Below are positions 8,256 to 16,409 of a stretch of 64,000 nucleotides of DNA, piece after piece. The position numbers were made by a program, and so were the translations under genes. Under the pieces are notes generated by a model. The model had not been told where the DNA came from. It saw only the letters and a program-made list of their open reading frames with translations, and ran no database searches. The stretch's first letter is position 1, and every line of letters starts with the position of its first letter. The DNA comes from JAGVSR01 sp963750715 (GTDB taxonomy: Bacteria > Pseudomonadota > Alphaproteobacteria > Rhizobiales > Hyphomicrobiaceae), in the NCBI GenBank assembly GCA_963750715.1, contig CAVVRP010000001.1, forward strand, positions 44,825-108,824, given 5' to 3'.

Positions 8256-8993
8256 ATGGCACTGCTGGAGGTGAGGAAACTCGTCAAGAATTTCGGCGAC
8301 AGAGCCGTTCTAAACGGCCTCGATCTTGACCTTGAGGAGGGGCAGGTCAAGGCCGTCATGGGGCCTTCCGGTTGCGGAAAATCCACTCTTCTGCGTTGCC
8401 TGAACCGCCTTATCGAGCCCACTTCAGGGACCGTCCGATTTCGGGGCGACGACGTTTCAAGACCTGAAACGGACGTCCGGGAGCTTCGCCAGAAGATTGG
8501 GTTCGTCTTTCAGAGCTACGCGCTTTATCGCCACCTTTCCGTTCTCGATAACGTGACGCTCGGCCTTCGCAAGCTCAAGGGCCTGCCCGCAAGAGTGGCC
8601 GGCGAAAAAGCCCTGTATGAACTGAGGCGGATGAACGTGGCCGAACAGCGCAACAGCTTCCCTGCGCATCTGTCAGGAGGTCAAAAGCAGAGAGTGGCGA
8701 TCGCGCGGGCACTCGCCATGGACCCGGCAGTCCTGTTCTTCGACGAGCCTACCTCGGCTCTCGATCCGATCATGTCGCGTGAAGTGGCGAGTGTGATCAA
8801 CCGGCTGCACTCGGACAACGTCACAATTCTATGCGTCACGCACGATGTCGATCTGGCAAGAAGCATCGCCAATCGCATCGTCTTTCTCAGTGATGGCAGG
8901 GTACGTGCCGAGGATACGGGCGATAACCTGTCCAACGAGCACCCTGACGAAGGTGTCCGCGCCTTTTTCAGTCAGGAGCGTTCCAAGGCATGA
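8256..8993 (+). CDS. Amino acid ABC transporter ATP-binding protein (GlnQ/HisP type)
   Basis: 245 residues. Walker A GPSGCGKST at 36-44, signature LSGGQKQR at 139-146, Walker B VLFFDEPTSALD from 159, and the H-loop VTHD near 195. It powers the polar amino acid importer. It lies between the two permease genes, 12 bases after the first and overlapping the second by ATGA, so the whole operon is probably one transcript. Confidence 0.94.
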   Translation: MALLEVRKLVKNFGDRAVLNGLDLDLEEGQVKAVMGPSGCGKSTLLRCLNRLIEPTSGTVRFRGDDVSRPETDVRELRQKIGFVFQSYALYRHLSVLDNVTLGLRKLKGLPARVAGEKALYELRRMNVAEQRNSFPAHLSGGQKQRVAIARALAMDPAVLFFDEPTSALDPIMSREVASVINRLHSDNVTILCVTHDVDLARSIANRIVFLSDGRVRAEDTGDNLSNEHPDEGVRAFFSQERSKA

Positions 8994-9664
8994 CCGGCGA
9001 TTTGGCTGTTCTACAGGATGTGTGGGAGTACTGGCCGCAGATCCTCGGAGGGCTCGGCAATACGCTGCTTCTGAGCGTCATAATTACGGTCACGGGACTA
9101 CTCGGTGGGATCTTCGTTTTCTACCTTACGCTGCACCCCAGCATAGCCTGCCGCAGGCTAACGGACGCCTACATCTCGCTTTTCATAGGCACGCCGCTTA
9201 TCGTCTTTCTATTTCTCATGTACTACGGGCTTCCGCAGTGGGGCATCAAGCTGACCCCGCTGACCGTTGCCGTTGTCGGATTTACGGTAAATGTTTCCGC
9301 ATACAATGCGCGCTACATGACGACGGCTTACAATGGTCTGGACCCGGCGGAACTCGATGCAGCGCGCGCCCAGGGGTTTAGTGAACTTCGCATATTCAGT
9401 TTGATCACGCTGCCGCAGACGCTTAGGCTCGCAATCCCCCCTCTCACGAACCAGGCGATCCAGAACCTCAAGGATACCTCGCTCGTATTCCTGATTCAGT
9501 TTGCGGAGTTCTTCTCTCAAATGCAGGAGGTGGCGTTGCGCAACTTCCGGTTCTTCGATGTCTACCTCTTGACGGGTATTGTGTATCTCCTGCTGGTGTG
9601 GGTGATCACGATAGCCGCCCGACGGCTGGAGCGGGTCTATGTCGTTCCCGGCTTGCAGCAGTAG
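8990..9664 (+). CDS. Amino acid ABC transporter permease (HisQ/GlnP type)
   Basis: 224 residues with about five membrane helices. It has the family loop FIGTPLIVFLFLMYYGLP near 65 and the EAA loop ELDAARAQGFSELRIFSLIT. It overlaps the ATPase gene by ATGA. It completes the SBP-permease-ATPase-permease importer. After the stop, GCCCGC...GCGGGC can form a stem, but no T-run follows it. Confidence 0.92.
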   Translation: MTGDLAVLQDVWEYWPQILGGLGNTLLLSVIITVTGLLGGIFVFYLTLHPSIACRRLTDAYISLFIGTPLIVFLFLMYYGLPQWGIKLTPLTVAVVGFTVNVSAYNARYMTTAYNGLDPAELDAARAQGFSELRIFSLITLPQTLRLAIPPLTNQAIQNLKDTSLVFLIQFAEFFSQMQEVALRNFRFFDVYLLTGIVYLLLVWVITIAARRLERVYVVPGLQQ

Positions 9665-9802
9665 CCCGCATTAGCCTGCGCTGCGCGGGCAAGGCAATTG
9701 CGACGGGCGGCAAGCCCAGAGGCGACAGGAGGCTACAAGCATGTCAGTTGATGAAAGCAGCAGCGTGTTGGCGCTGCTGCCTGATGGAGATGAACCCATG
9801 AA

Positions 9803-10015
9803 CTAGCAATTGTAAACGCCCGCCGCGCACCGGCGGACCGTACGCCTCGTTGCCCCGGCGACGCTGACCGGCGTGAGGGGACGGCCGACGACCGCTTGGG
9901 CGGTTGAGACAAGGCTCTTGGCACCGGGGATCGGCAATTGCCCCGCGAGTTCCAGCCCGCAAATCCCCAATAGTCCCATGAACAGCAAGAGGGCAGATTT
10001 TTTCACGATCGTCAC
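9803..10015 (-). CDS. Small secreted protein with RRC...VYNC tail
   Basis: 70 residues: signal peptide (MTIVKKSALLLFMGLLGIC), a middle AQAVVGRPLTPVSVAG segment, and a C-terminus ATRRTVRRCAAGVYNC with two cysteines. It overlaps the DUF2092 stop by ATGA and so is translationally coupled to it. I have no functional assignment; the pairing implies a shared periplasmic or surface role. Confidence 0.7.
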   Translation of the reverse strand: MTIVKKSALLLFMGLLGICGLELAGQLPIPGAKSLVSTAQAVVGRPLTPVSVAGATRRTVRRCAAGVYNC

Positions 10016-10830
10016 TGTTGGCCTCCTTTGACAAAATGGCTTGGCAATTCATCCATTTCTTGAACTTTTCCGAGGTCATTCAGGTCAATCTTCTTGACGC
10101 CCGCCGGGGGTCTGAAGCTGAAGTCGTCGGACGCGACCTCACCTCCTGTTTTCCAGTTTCGGACCTGGACGCTATACTGCGGACCACCGGCCACCAGCTT
10201 CGAGGTGATGACAAATCGGCAAGGGTAGGGGCGGTCACCTTGCGCGATCCAGATCTGCCAATCGACCTCCTTATTCCGAAACGCGAGATGATCGCATTCT
10301 GTACCACCGATGACGCCACTGCCGAGATCCTTTACATCGATGACATCGGGCATGAGCTGATCGTAGGCATTCGACAGGATCAGGTCCGCGGCCGGAAGCG
10401 GCCTGTGGTACTTGTCCTTCAGTTCGTCGACCAGATGATCGATCGTGCCGGGAATGTCGGCTTGGGTATATACGTTTGCGTTCTTGCCAAGTAGCGTCAG
10501 GGTCTTTCCGTCAAAAACGCTTTCGACGTTCGCGAACCCGCCGACCCTGGTGGCGCGAATTTTATCTGGCCGGGCGAGCCCAACGGTACCCGAACTGGCC
10601 AATGCGATCTTCTGGCCGTCCCTCGTCACAATCTCGAAGTTGGAATCGTAGTCGAACGATATGGCCTTTTGCGAGCCCGTATAGTCCGACATTGCCTTCA
10701 GAAGGGCCTTGGCGTCTGCTTCTCCCGCCTTGGCGCTGGGAGATGCCGTCATGCTCAGTATCAAGCTCAAGGCCAGCGCTGACCCGCCTGCAATGGATCC
10801 TTTCGTTAGCCTGTTGGCCAGCTTTTTCAT
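10012..10830 (-). CDS. DUF2092 periplasmic protein
   Basis: 272 residues with a long signal peptide ending SAKAG near residue 36. The DUF2092 domain shows FDYDSNFEIVTRDGQKIALAS, the stretch RPDKIRATRVGGFANVESVF, and GGTECDHLAFRNKEVDWQIW near 175-195. DUF2092 proteins are predicted to have a LolA/LppX-like fold and may carry a lipid or hydrophobic ligand in the periplasm; this is family-level inference. It is co-transcribed with the 70-residue secreted protein. The roughly 300 bases upstream (10831-11129) hold no gene. Confidence 0.85.
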   Translation of the reverse strand: MKKLANRLTKGSIAGGSALALSLILSMTASPSAKAGEADAKALLKAMSDYTGSQKAISFDYDSNFEIVTRDGQKIALASSGTVGLARPDKIRATRVGGFANVESVFDGKTLTLLGKNANVYTQADIPGTIDHLVDELKDKYHRPLPAADLILSNAYDQLMPDVIDVKDLGSGVIGGTECDHLAFRNKEVDWQIWIAQGDRPYPCRFVITSKLVAGGPQYSVQVRNWKTGGEVASDDFSFRPPAGVKKIDLNDLGKVQEMDELPSHFVKGGQQ

Positions 10831-11129
10831 TTGGGCTACTCCACTCTCATTGGTTCAAGGTCCACCAATGTAGGCAAGGTCGCAGGTAATGTGCTGGACG
10901 TTCGTGACATGGATCAAGACGCGGAGTGAGCGCAGATGCATCGTTGCGTCGAGTCGATGCTCTCTCGATTTGGTTTGCTGCCGCGAAGGCGCTATTTTGA
11001 CCTCCGATTGGCGTCCGACCCGCCATCAATCCTCGGAGTGGCCCGCCAGATATTTGCGACGGCCGGCGCTACGTATTAAAACGTCCATGTACGCGAATTG
11101 GTATACTCAAAGTGGAAGAGTACGTATCC

Positions 11130-11573
11130 ATGCGATCGACACTGCTCCGCTATCTCACACTCGCCGTTTGTCTCTCTCTGCCCGCAAACGCCGAGGACGT
11201 CGGTCCCAAGCCCGGCGCAACAGGGCACGAGACGCCCGCCGCCGCGACGCCGACGGATATGTCCGGCGAGACTATCGATGCGGCCGACAAGGAGACCCAG
11301 TCCGCCATCGACGCGGCGAAAGACGCCGCGATCAAGGCTATCGAGAAAGCAAGCAAAGTCGTGAAGGAAGCACTCGAGAAGGCTAAGCAGAACGCCGGCC
11401 CTGCGATCGACAAGGCGAAGCAGGCGACCACCGAGGCGCTCGACAAGGCCAAGAAGGCGACCGAGGAAGTTTTGGACAAAGCCAAGGAAGCAACCTCGGA
11501 TGCGCTGGGTACCGCGAAAGACGTTACCGCGGACAAACCAGCCGAGCCCACGCCGCCTGCCGAGGAGCCCTAG
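11130..11573 (+). CDS. Secreted Ala/Lys-rich protein built of 11-residue repeats
   Basis: 147 residues from ATG 11130, with GGAAGAG nine bases upstream; an in-frame GTG at 11112 is less likely. A signal peptide (cleavage after PANA) precedes a spacer and then seven to eight tandem 11-residue units such as DKAKQATTEAL, DKAKKATEEVL and DKAKEATSDAL (residues 50-137). A Pro/Glu tail ends it. The 11-mer amphipathic pattern is that of group 3 LEA proteins and apolipoprotein-like helices, which coat membranes or protect proteins on drying. Those roles are known for the look-alikes, not for this protein. Confidence 0.75.
   Translation: MRSTLLRYLTLAVCLSLPANAEDVGPKPGATGHETPAAATPTDMSGETIDAADKETQSAIDAAKDAAIKAIEKASKVVKEALEKAKQNAGPAIDKAKQATTEALDKAKKATEEVLDKAKEATSDALGTAKDVTADKPAEPTPPAEEP
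11277..11540 (+). repeat. 33-bp tandem coding repeats (11-residue units)
   Basis: Eight consecutive 33-base units encode amphipathic 11-mers of the form D/E-K-A-K-x-A-x-x-x-A/V-L/I. Units 5-7 are the most alike (DKAKQATTEAL, DKAKKATEEVL, DKAKEATSDAL); the first and last are degenerate. Confidence 0.8.
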
Positions 11574-11745
11574 GGGCGCCGCGCGCTCTGCAATGACTGG
11601 GTGAATATGCCGTTGCCGTAGGGGCAGAAATGCGCATTCCACGGCTTACAGAAATGTAAAGCCGCCGAAAGACTGCGGCCAAGTGGCCAAGCTAGGGTCC
11701 CACCGGACGGTCGGAACTGACCGTAACTTTCCAGGAGGAAATTCC

Positions 11746-11904
11746 ATGTTTTCGAAGATCATCAGTGGTGCGGTTCTGACCGGTATTCTGCTCGCCGCAT
11801 CGTCGCCGGCTTCGTTCGCAGCAACTGCCCCCAAAGACAAAGCATCCTGCGAGAAGGCTGGCATGAAGTGGGACGAGGCGAAGAGTAAGTGCGAGAAGAA
11901 GTAA
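11746..11904 (+). CDS. Small secreted C-W-C protein
   Basis: 52 residues from ATG 11746, with a strong AGGAGGAA at 11733-11740. A signal peptide ending ASFAA leaves a mature peptide of about 27 residues, SCEKAGMKWDEAKSKCEKK at its end. Two cysteines frame a tryptophan, probably one disulfide. A similar pattern (C...W....KC) occurs in the 53-residue protein at 55738. It is followed by an intrinsic terminator. Function unknown. Confidence 0.7.
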   Translation: MFSKIISGAVLTGILLAASSPASFAATAPKDKASCEKAGMKWDEAKSKCEKK

Positions 11905-11952
11905 GCTTCGAGCTTAAGTGCAGCGTTTGATTATGGTTTTCGAGAACGCTTG

Positions 11953-11991
11953 AGGTCGGCGGCTTCGCATGAGGTCGCCGATCTGTTTTTT
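11953..11991 (+). terminator. Intrinsic terminator after the small secreted protein
   Basis: Stem AGGTCGGCG / CGCCGATCT (one G-U pair) with a 14-base loop, followed by GTTTTTT. It lies 50 bases past the stop at 11904. Confidence 0.75.
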
Positions 11992-12136
11992 GGATCGTAA
12001 CTCCAGGTGGCGACCACGCCTCTCTTGGGTCTGGCGTTCGTTTCGATTTGATAGCAAGGATCGGAGTGCCAGACAGAATGACCTGCGTTAGGATGCGGGC
12101 CATGTCTGTGAGTAGGCGACGACGGACACGATAACG

Positions 12137-13219
12137 ATGGTTCGGACGGCAATAACACAACGGCGACGCAAAGAGGGTTCGACATCCGAAGACCGCTATT
12201 GGACTGCGGTCAGGACGCGCGACCGGAGCTTCGACGGCACCTTCTTTTATTCCGTTTCGACAACCGGAGTGTATTGCCGCCCGTCGTGCCCCGCGCGGCT
12301 TGCAAATCGCAGCAACGTCGCCTTTCACGCCACCTGCCAGGATGCGGAAGCCGCCGGGTTCCGGCCGTGCAAAAGGTGCAAGCCGGAGGGACCCTCGCTA
12401 CGTGATCAATATAGCCGCAAGGTCGCCGCCGCCTGCCGCATGATCGAAGCCGCCGAGACAACTCCCGTACTCGATGATCTGGCGAAGGCCGCCGGTCTGA
12501 GCCGGTATCATTTTCATCGTATATTCAGGCAGATCGCGGGAGTGACGCCAAAGGACTACGCCACGGCGCATCGGCACAAGCGGGTTCGTGCAGCTCTCGC
12601 GGCGGGTCAGACCGTGACCGGGGCCATCCAAGGGGCCGGCTTCGGTTCCAGCAGTCGCTTCTATTCAAACTCCACCGAGGTGCTTGGCATGACACCATCC
12701 CAGTTCCGTTCCGGCGGAACCAATGCCGAGATTCGGTTTGCCGTCGGCCAATGTTCTTTGGGAGCGATCCTCGCTGCGACGAGCGAAAAGGGCGTCGTCG
12801 CCATTCTGCTCGGCGATGACCCCAGGGTGCTCCTCCATGAGTTCGAGGATCGCTTTCCAAAGGCACGCCTCGTGGGGGGCGACAGGCAATTCGAAGAGAT
12901 CATGGCGAAGGTCGTTGGGCTGGTCGAGGCGCCGGAAAGCGGCTTCGATTTGCCCCTCGATACGCGCGGGACGGCCTTTCAGCACCGCGTCTGGCAGGCG
13001 CTGCGGCAGATTCCGGTCGGCACCACCGCGACTTACACCGAAATCGCCGAACGCATCGGCATGCCGAAGGCTGTGCGCGCAGTCGCGGCTGCCTGCGCCG
13101 CCAACAGAATCGCGATCGCCATTCCATGCCACCGCGTCGTTCGGACCGACGGATCTTTATCCGGCTATCGCTGGGGGGTCGAGCGTAAGCGCAAACTGCT
13201 CGAGCGAGAAGCGAAGTAG
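12137..13219 (+). CDS. ada: Bifunctional Ada: methylation-response activator and O6-methylguanine-DNA methyltransferase
   Basis: 360 residues with the complete Ada order. The N-terminal zinc domain has C47, C51, C78 and C81 (VYCRPSCPAR...FRPCKRCKPEG); C47 is the methylphosphotriester acceptor equivalent. An AraC-type helix-turn-helix follows (about 100-185), then the methyltransferase core with IPCHRVV, active Cys at 331. It repairs alkylated DNA in the cytoplasm and, once methylated, activates its own regulon. All key residues are present. An alkyltransferase-like protein elsewhere in the window (35130) may add recognition of larger lesions. Confidence 0.96.
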   Translation: MVRTAITQRRRKEGSTSEDRYWTAVRTRDRSFDGTFFYSVSTTGVYCRPSCPARLANRSNVAFHATCQDAEAAGFRPCKRCKPEGPSLRDQYSRKVAAACRMIEAAETTPVLDDLAKAAGLSRYHFHRIFRQIAGVTPKDYATAHRHKRVRAALAAGQTVTGAIQGAGFGSSSRFYSNSTEVLGMTPSQFRSGGTNAEIRFAVGQCSLGAILAATSEKGVVAILLGDDPRVLLHEFEDRFPKARLVGGDRQFEEIMAKVVGLVEAPESGFDLPLDTRGTAFQHRVWQALRQIPVGTTATYTEIAERIGMPKAVRAVAAACAANRIAIAIPCHRVVRTDGSLSGYRWGVERKRKLLEREAK

Positions 13220-13358
13220 GCCGTCGCCGCCGAGCGCTGCCACCGGACATTGGGCTGAACCTGGATGTAAGGTCGTGCTCATAACAGTCACGCTATCGCC
13301 GTTTTTCGCATTGAAGCGTGGTAACCGACGATTTCACGGGCTGGGGGGAAGAACACTG

Positions 13359-13907
13359 ATGTGGCGAAAAGCAATACTGTTCGCGCTGGTTTCGTTGTTC
13401 GCGCTCGCGAGTGATCCGACACGGGGCGTTGCCGCATCGGCTGCGGCAATCGACGCTGATATCCGCGCAACCGTCGAACGGTTCTTCCAGCAGGTCGGCG
13501 GAGCCCGCGAACTCGTCAACAAATCCGTCGGCCTCTTGGTCTTTCCGTCGGTGGTCAAAGCCGGTTTCGGGTTCGGCGGCGAATACGGAGAAGGCGCGCT
13601 GCTGGTCCGGGGTCAACCAAACACCTACTACAACACGGTCTCGGCGTCGTTCGGCTTTCAACTGGGTGTTCAGTCACGATCCGTCATCATCGTGTTCATG
13701 ACCCCGCAGGCACTTGATAGGTTCGAGAGATCCGACGGATGGAAGGTCGGAGTCGATGGATCCGTCGCCATCATCACGGTCGGCGTGGGCGGCTCTATCG
13801 ACACGAGCAAGATCACCAGTCCAATCGTCGGCTTCATTCTCGACCCTAAGGGGCTAATGTACAACCTGACGCTCGAGGGGACCAAGATCACACGCATCTC
13901 GCGTTAG
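13359..13907 (+). CDS. SYLF/Ysc84-domain lipid-binding protein
   Basis: 182 residues from ATG 13359 after a GGGGGGAAG tract. A signal peptide (MWRKAILFALVSLFALAS) precedes the SYLF domain: KSVGLLVFPSVVKAGFGFGG near 65-85, GQPNTYYNTVSASFGFQLG, and the C-terminal GVGGSIDTSKITSPIVGF. SYLF domains bind phosphoinositides in eukaryotes; bacterial homologues are secreted and uncharacterised. It has no partner gene: the downstream ATPase is convergent. Confidence 0.85.
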   Translation: MWRKAILFALVSLFALASDPTRGVAASAAAIDADIRATVERFFQQVGGARELVNKSVGLLVFPSVVKAGFGFGGEYGEGALLVRGQPNTYYNTVSASFGFQLGVQSRSVIIVFMTPQALDRFERSDGWKVGVDGSVAIITVGVGGSIDTSKITSPIVGFILDPKGLMYNLTLEGTKITRISR

Positions 13908-13925
13908 AGGGCCCGTCGCGGACAG

Positions 13926-16241
13926 TTACGCAGTCGCGTGCTCGTAGATGTCTTCCTCCTGCGCGTTGTGGATGCGGACGAGTGATTCGATCAACTCGAT
14001 GACGCGTTGTGCGTCGCGGATCAGATAACGATCTGTGTCCGATGCCGCGAGTCCGCCGGCCAATCTGCCCAGAAGTCGCGCCAGATGCATAATCTCGCGA
14101 TGCGCGCGGCTCATGGCTGCCAAGCCGTGTCCGTCGTGGAGGAACTGGGTCATGCGCGGATAGACGACGCTCTCGTCGGCACGCTCGTGCGCGACAATGC
14201 GGCGCGTAACGAGAGCATCGGCTTCCGCGATCAGGCGGACCGCGTTTTCCCCTGTCGCATCGTCCAGCGCATCGGCGATCTCGCGCAGCCGGTCGAGGGC
14301 GCTGGCGACATCGCGGTGATCCTCATGCAGTGCGGTCAACGCCGCGGGCTGCATCGTCCGGCTGTGAACGTTGGTCCCGGGATGTAGCGCGCGTAGCGCG
14401 TTCAAGATCACGGCGACGTCGATCGCTTCCTGGGTGAGCGCGCCGGCCACCGGCGGCAGATATCCGAAGGCGGCGGCGACCATAGCGACACCCGACAATG
14501 CCATACCGATGCCGATACTCTGGACGGCGATGGCGCGTGTGCGCCGCGCGATGGAGACTGCGTCCGACACGCGGTCGAGACGGTCGACGAGGATAACGAC
14601 GTCTGCGGCTTCCGAGGAGGCGCTGGCGCCTCTGGCGCCCATGGCGATGCCGACGTCGGCTGCCGCCAGCGCCGGTGCATCGTTGATGCCGTCGCCGACC
14701 ATGACGGTCGGATGCAGGCGCTGCTCCACGGCAACCGCTTCCAGCTTGTCGGAGGGCACGCGATTGGCGAGAACGGCATCGAGATCGAGTGCCGCGCCGA
14801 TGGTTTCGGCGGAATCGGCGCGATCGCCCGTGATCATGACAATCCGTGAAATGCCCGACGTCCGCAGTGCCTGCACGGCGCGCGGTGTCTCGCTTCTCAA
14901 TTCGTCGGCGAGCAGAATAGCCCCCGCGACGGAGCCGTCGACCGAGACGAAGACGCTGAGCGCCGAGCGCCAGGATGCGCGCCGCAAGGCACGCAAGGCC
15001 CACGGCTGCGGCTGGGCGTTTGAGCATACATGGTCATACGAGCCCGCACGCACCAGGCGGCCTCCGACAAGGCCTTCTAGACCGGCACCCATTGCCTCCC
15101 GAACATCCTCGGGCGGTTCCAGCGCCATCCCCCGGGCCTCGGATGCGGAAACGATCGCCTCGGCCACCACATGGTTCGAGGCCTGTTCGAGCGAAGCCGC
15201 TAAACGCAAAACTTCGTTGGCGCTCTCGCCGGGCGACGTTTCAATTCCAACGAGGCGCGCCCCGCCGACGGTCAACGTACCGGTCTTGTCGAACATAATG
15301 GTGTGGGCGCGGGCAAGAGCCTCCAGTGGTGCGCCGCCCTTGATGAGGATACCGAGCCGCGCGGCCCGCGAGACGCCGGCAATGAAGGCGACGGGCGCTG
15401 CCAGGATCAGCGGACATGGCGTTGAGGCGACGAGAACAGCTAGCGCCCGCGTCTGATCTCCTGTCAGGACCCATGCCATGCCGGCCAGCAGCAGAGTTGC
15501 CGGGATCAGCAGCAGGGCGTAACGATCGGCAAGCCGTATGAAAGGAGCTTTTGTGGTCTGGGCTCCCGTAACCATTTTCACGATTCCCGCGTAAGTGCTG
15601 TCCCCAGCAGTAGCGGTTGCCCTCATCTCGAAGGTGTCCGCCGCGTTTATCGTGCCGCTGTGTAACGGGTCGCCCTTCGGACGTGATACAGGCATCGGTT
15701 CGCCAGTCAGTGCGGCCTCGTCAAGAACTGCGCTGCCGCCGACGACGGTTCCGTCGACCGGAATGACTTCACCCGCGCGAACGACGAGTAGGTCCCCCAC
15801 GGCGACACGTTCGATCGGCACGTCCTCGATCGTCTGGCCGGTGCGTCTGTGGGCCGTGTGGGGGGCCCGGTCGACCAGAGATTTAAGGTCACGCTCGGCG
15901 CGGGTGACGGCAAAATCTTCCAGGAGGTTGCCGCCGGCGTACATCACCGCAACGACGACCGCAGCCAGCGTCTCGCCGAGGGCTAGAGCCATGCTCATCG
16001 ACAGGAAGGCGACTGCGTCGACGCCCATGCGGCCCGCCAATAGATCGCGGGTCATCGAGACGGCAAGGCCGATTATGACGGGAACGGTCGCCGCCGCCCA
16101 GATCCGGCTCGCTTCGACGCCATGTCCGGAACCCCACGCCAGGAGCCCGGTTAGGAGTCCGAAGACGGCGATCGCGAACAACGCCCTGCGGAAAAATCGC
16201 TCCGTCAGCAGGAACGATGACGACCCTTGTGCTTCGTGCAT
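13926..16241 (-). CDS. P1B-5-type metal ATPase (Nia-like) with C-terminal hemerythrin domain
   Basis: 771 residues. Actuator TGEP at 179-182, transmembrane metal motif TPCPL at 274-278, phosphorylation site DKTGTLT at 318-324, hinge VGDGINDAP near 510, and a C-terminal hemerythrin domain (about 640-771) with His/Glu ligands such as HEDH, HERADESVVYP, HREIM and HNAQEED. TPCP plus a hemerythrin tail defines the P1B-5 group, typified by Sinorhizobium meliloti Nia, an exporter of nickel and iron. There is no N-terminal heavy-metal domain. It is divergent from phaC across an FNR-like box 82 bases from its start, suggesting low-oxygen control. Confidence 0.9.
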   Translation of the reverse strand: MHEAQGSSSFLLTERFFRRALFAIAVFGLLTGLLAWGSGHGVEASRIWAAATVPVIIGLAVSMTRDLLAGRMGVDAVAFLSMSMALALGETLAAVVVAVMYAGGNLLEDFAVTRAERDLKSLVDRAPHTAHRRTGQTIEDVPIERVAVGDLLVVRAGEVIPVDGTVVGGSAVLDEAALTGEPMPVSRPKGDPLHSGTINAADTFEMRATATAGDSTYAGIVKMVTGAQTTKAPFIRLADRYALLLIPATLLLAGMAWVLTGDQTRALAVLVASTPCPLILAAPVAFIAGVSRAARLGILIKGGAPLEALARAHTIMFDKTGTLTVGGARLVGIETSPGESANEVLRLAASLEQASNHVVAEAIVSASEARGMALEPPEDVREAMGAGLEGLVGGRLVRAGSYDHVCSNAQPQPWALRALRRASWRSALSVFVSVDGSVAGAILLADELRSETPRAVQALRTSGISRIVMITGDRADSAETIGAALDLDAVLANRVPSDKLEAVAVEQRLHPTVMVGDGINDAPALAAADVGIAMGARGASASSEAADVVILVDRLDRVSDAVSIARRTRAIAVQSIGIGMALSGVAMVAAAFGYLPPVAGALTQEAIDVAVILNALRALHPGTNVHSRTMQPAALTALHEDHRDVASALDRLREIADALDDATGENAVRLIAEADALVTRRIVAHERADESVVYPRMTQFLHDGHGLAAMSRAHREIMHLARLLGRLAGGLAASDTDRYLIRDAQRVIELIESLVRIHNAQEEDIYEHATA

Positions 16242-16322
16242 TGGGGTATCCGAGCCGGCCCAGCTTGCGGCTTAACTGATCGGGGCATGGAATTTCAATC
16301 AGTTAAATGCGGTTGACCGGCT

Positions 16323-16336
16323 CTGATCCAGATCAA
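16323..16336. promoter_or_regulatory. FNR/FixK-like box shared by the P1B-5 ATPase and phaC
   Basis: CTGATCCAGATCAA differs from TTGAT-N4-ATCAA at one base. It lies 82 bases from the ATPase start and 74 from the phaC start, so one site could serve both divergent promoters. The palindrome is directly visible; occupancy is inferred. Confidence 0.6.
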
Positions 16337-16409
16337 ACGACGAGGGTGGAACGCCCCTTATAGAGAACGTTCGAGGGCTGCCGAGTGATCGGGGCGGCGA
16401 TTTTTACTC

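Noticed and set aside
9664..9700. GC-rich stem after the amino acid permease as terminator
   Set aside because: The arms pair, but the loop is long and no T-run follows.
12723..13358. Long open frame running through ada into the SYLF gene
   Set aside because: It reads ada in the wrong frame. The SYLF gene has its own ATG at 13359 with a ribosome site and signal peptide.
14371..15456. 361-codon open frame opposite the P-type ATPase
   Set aside because: Ser/Ala/Arg-rich antisense of a gene whose own frame has every P-type ATPase motif.
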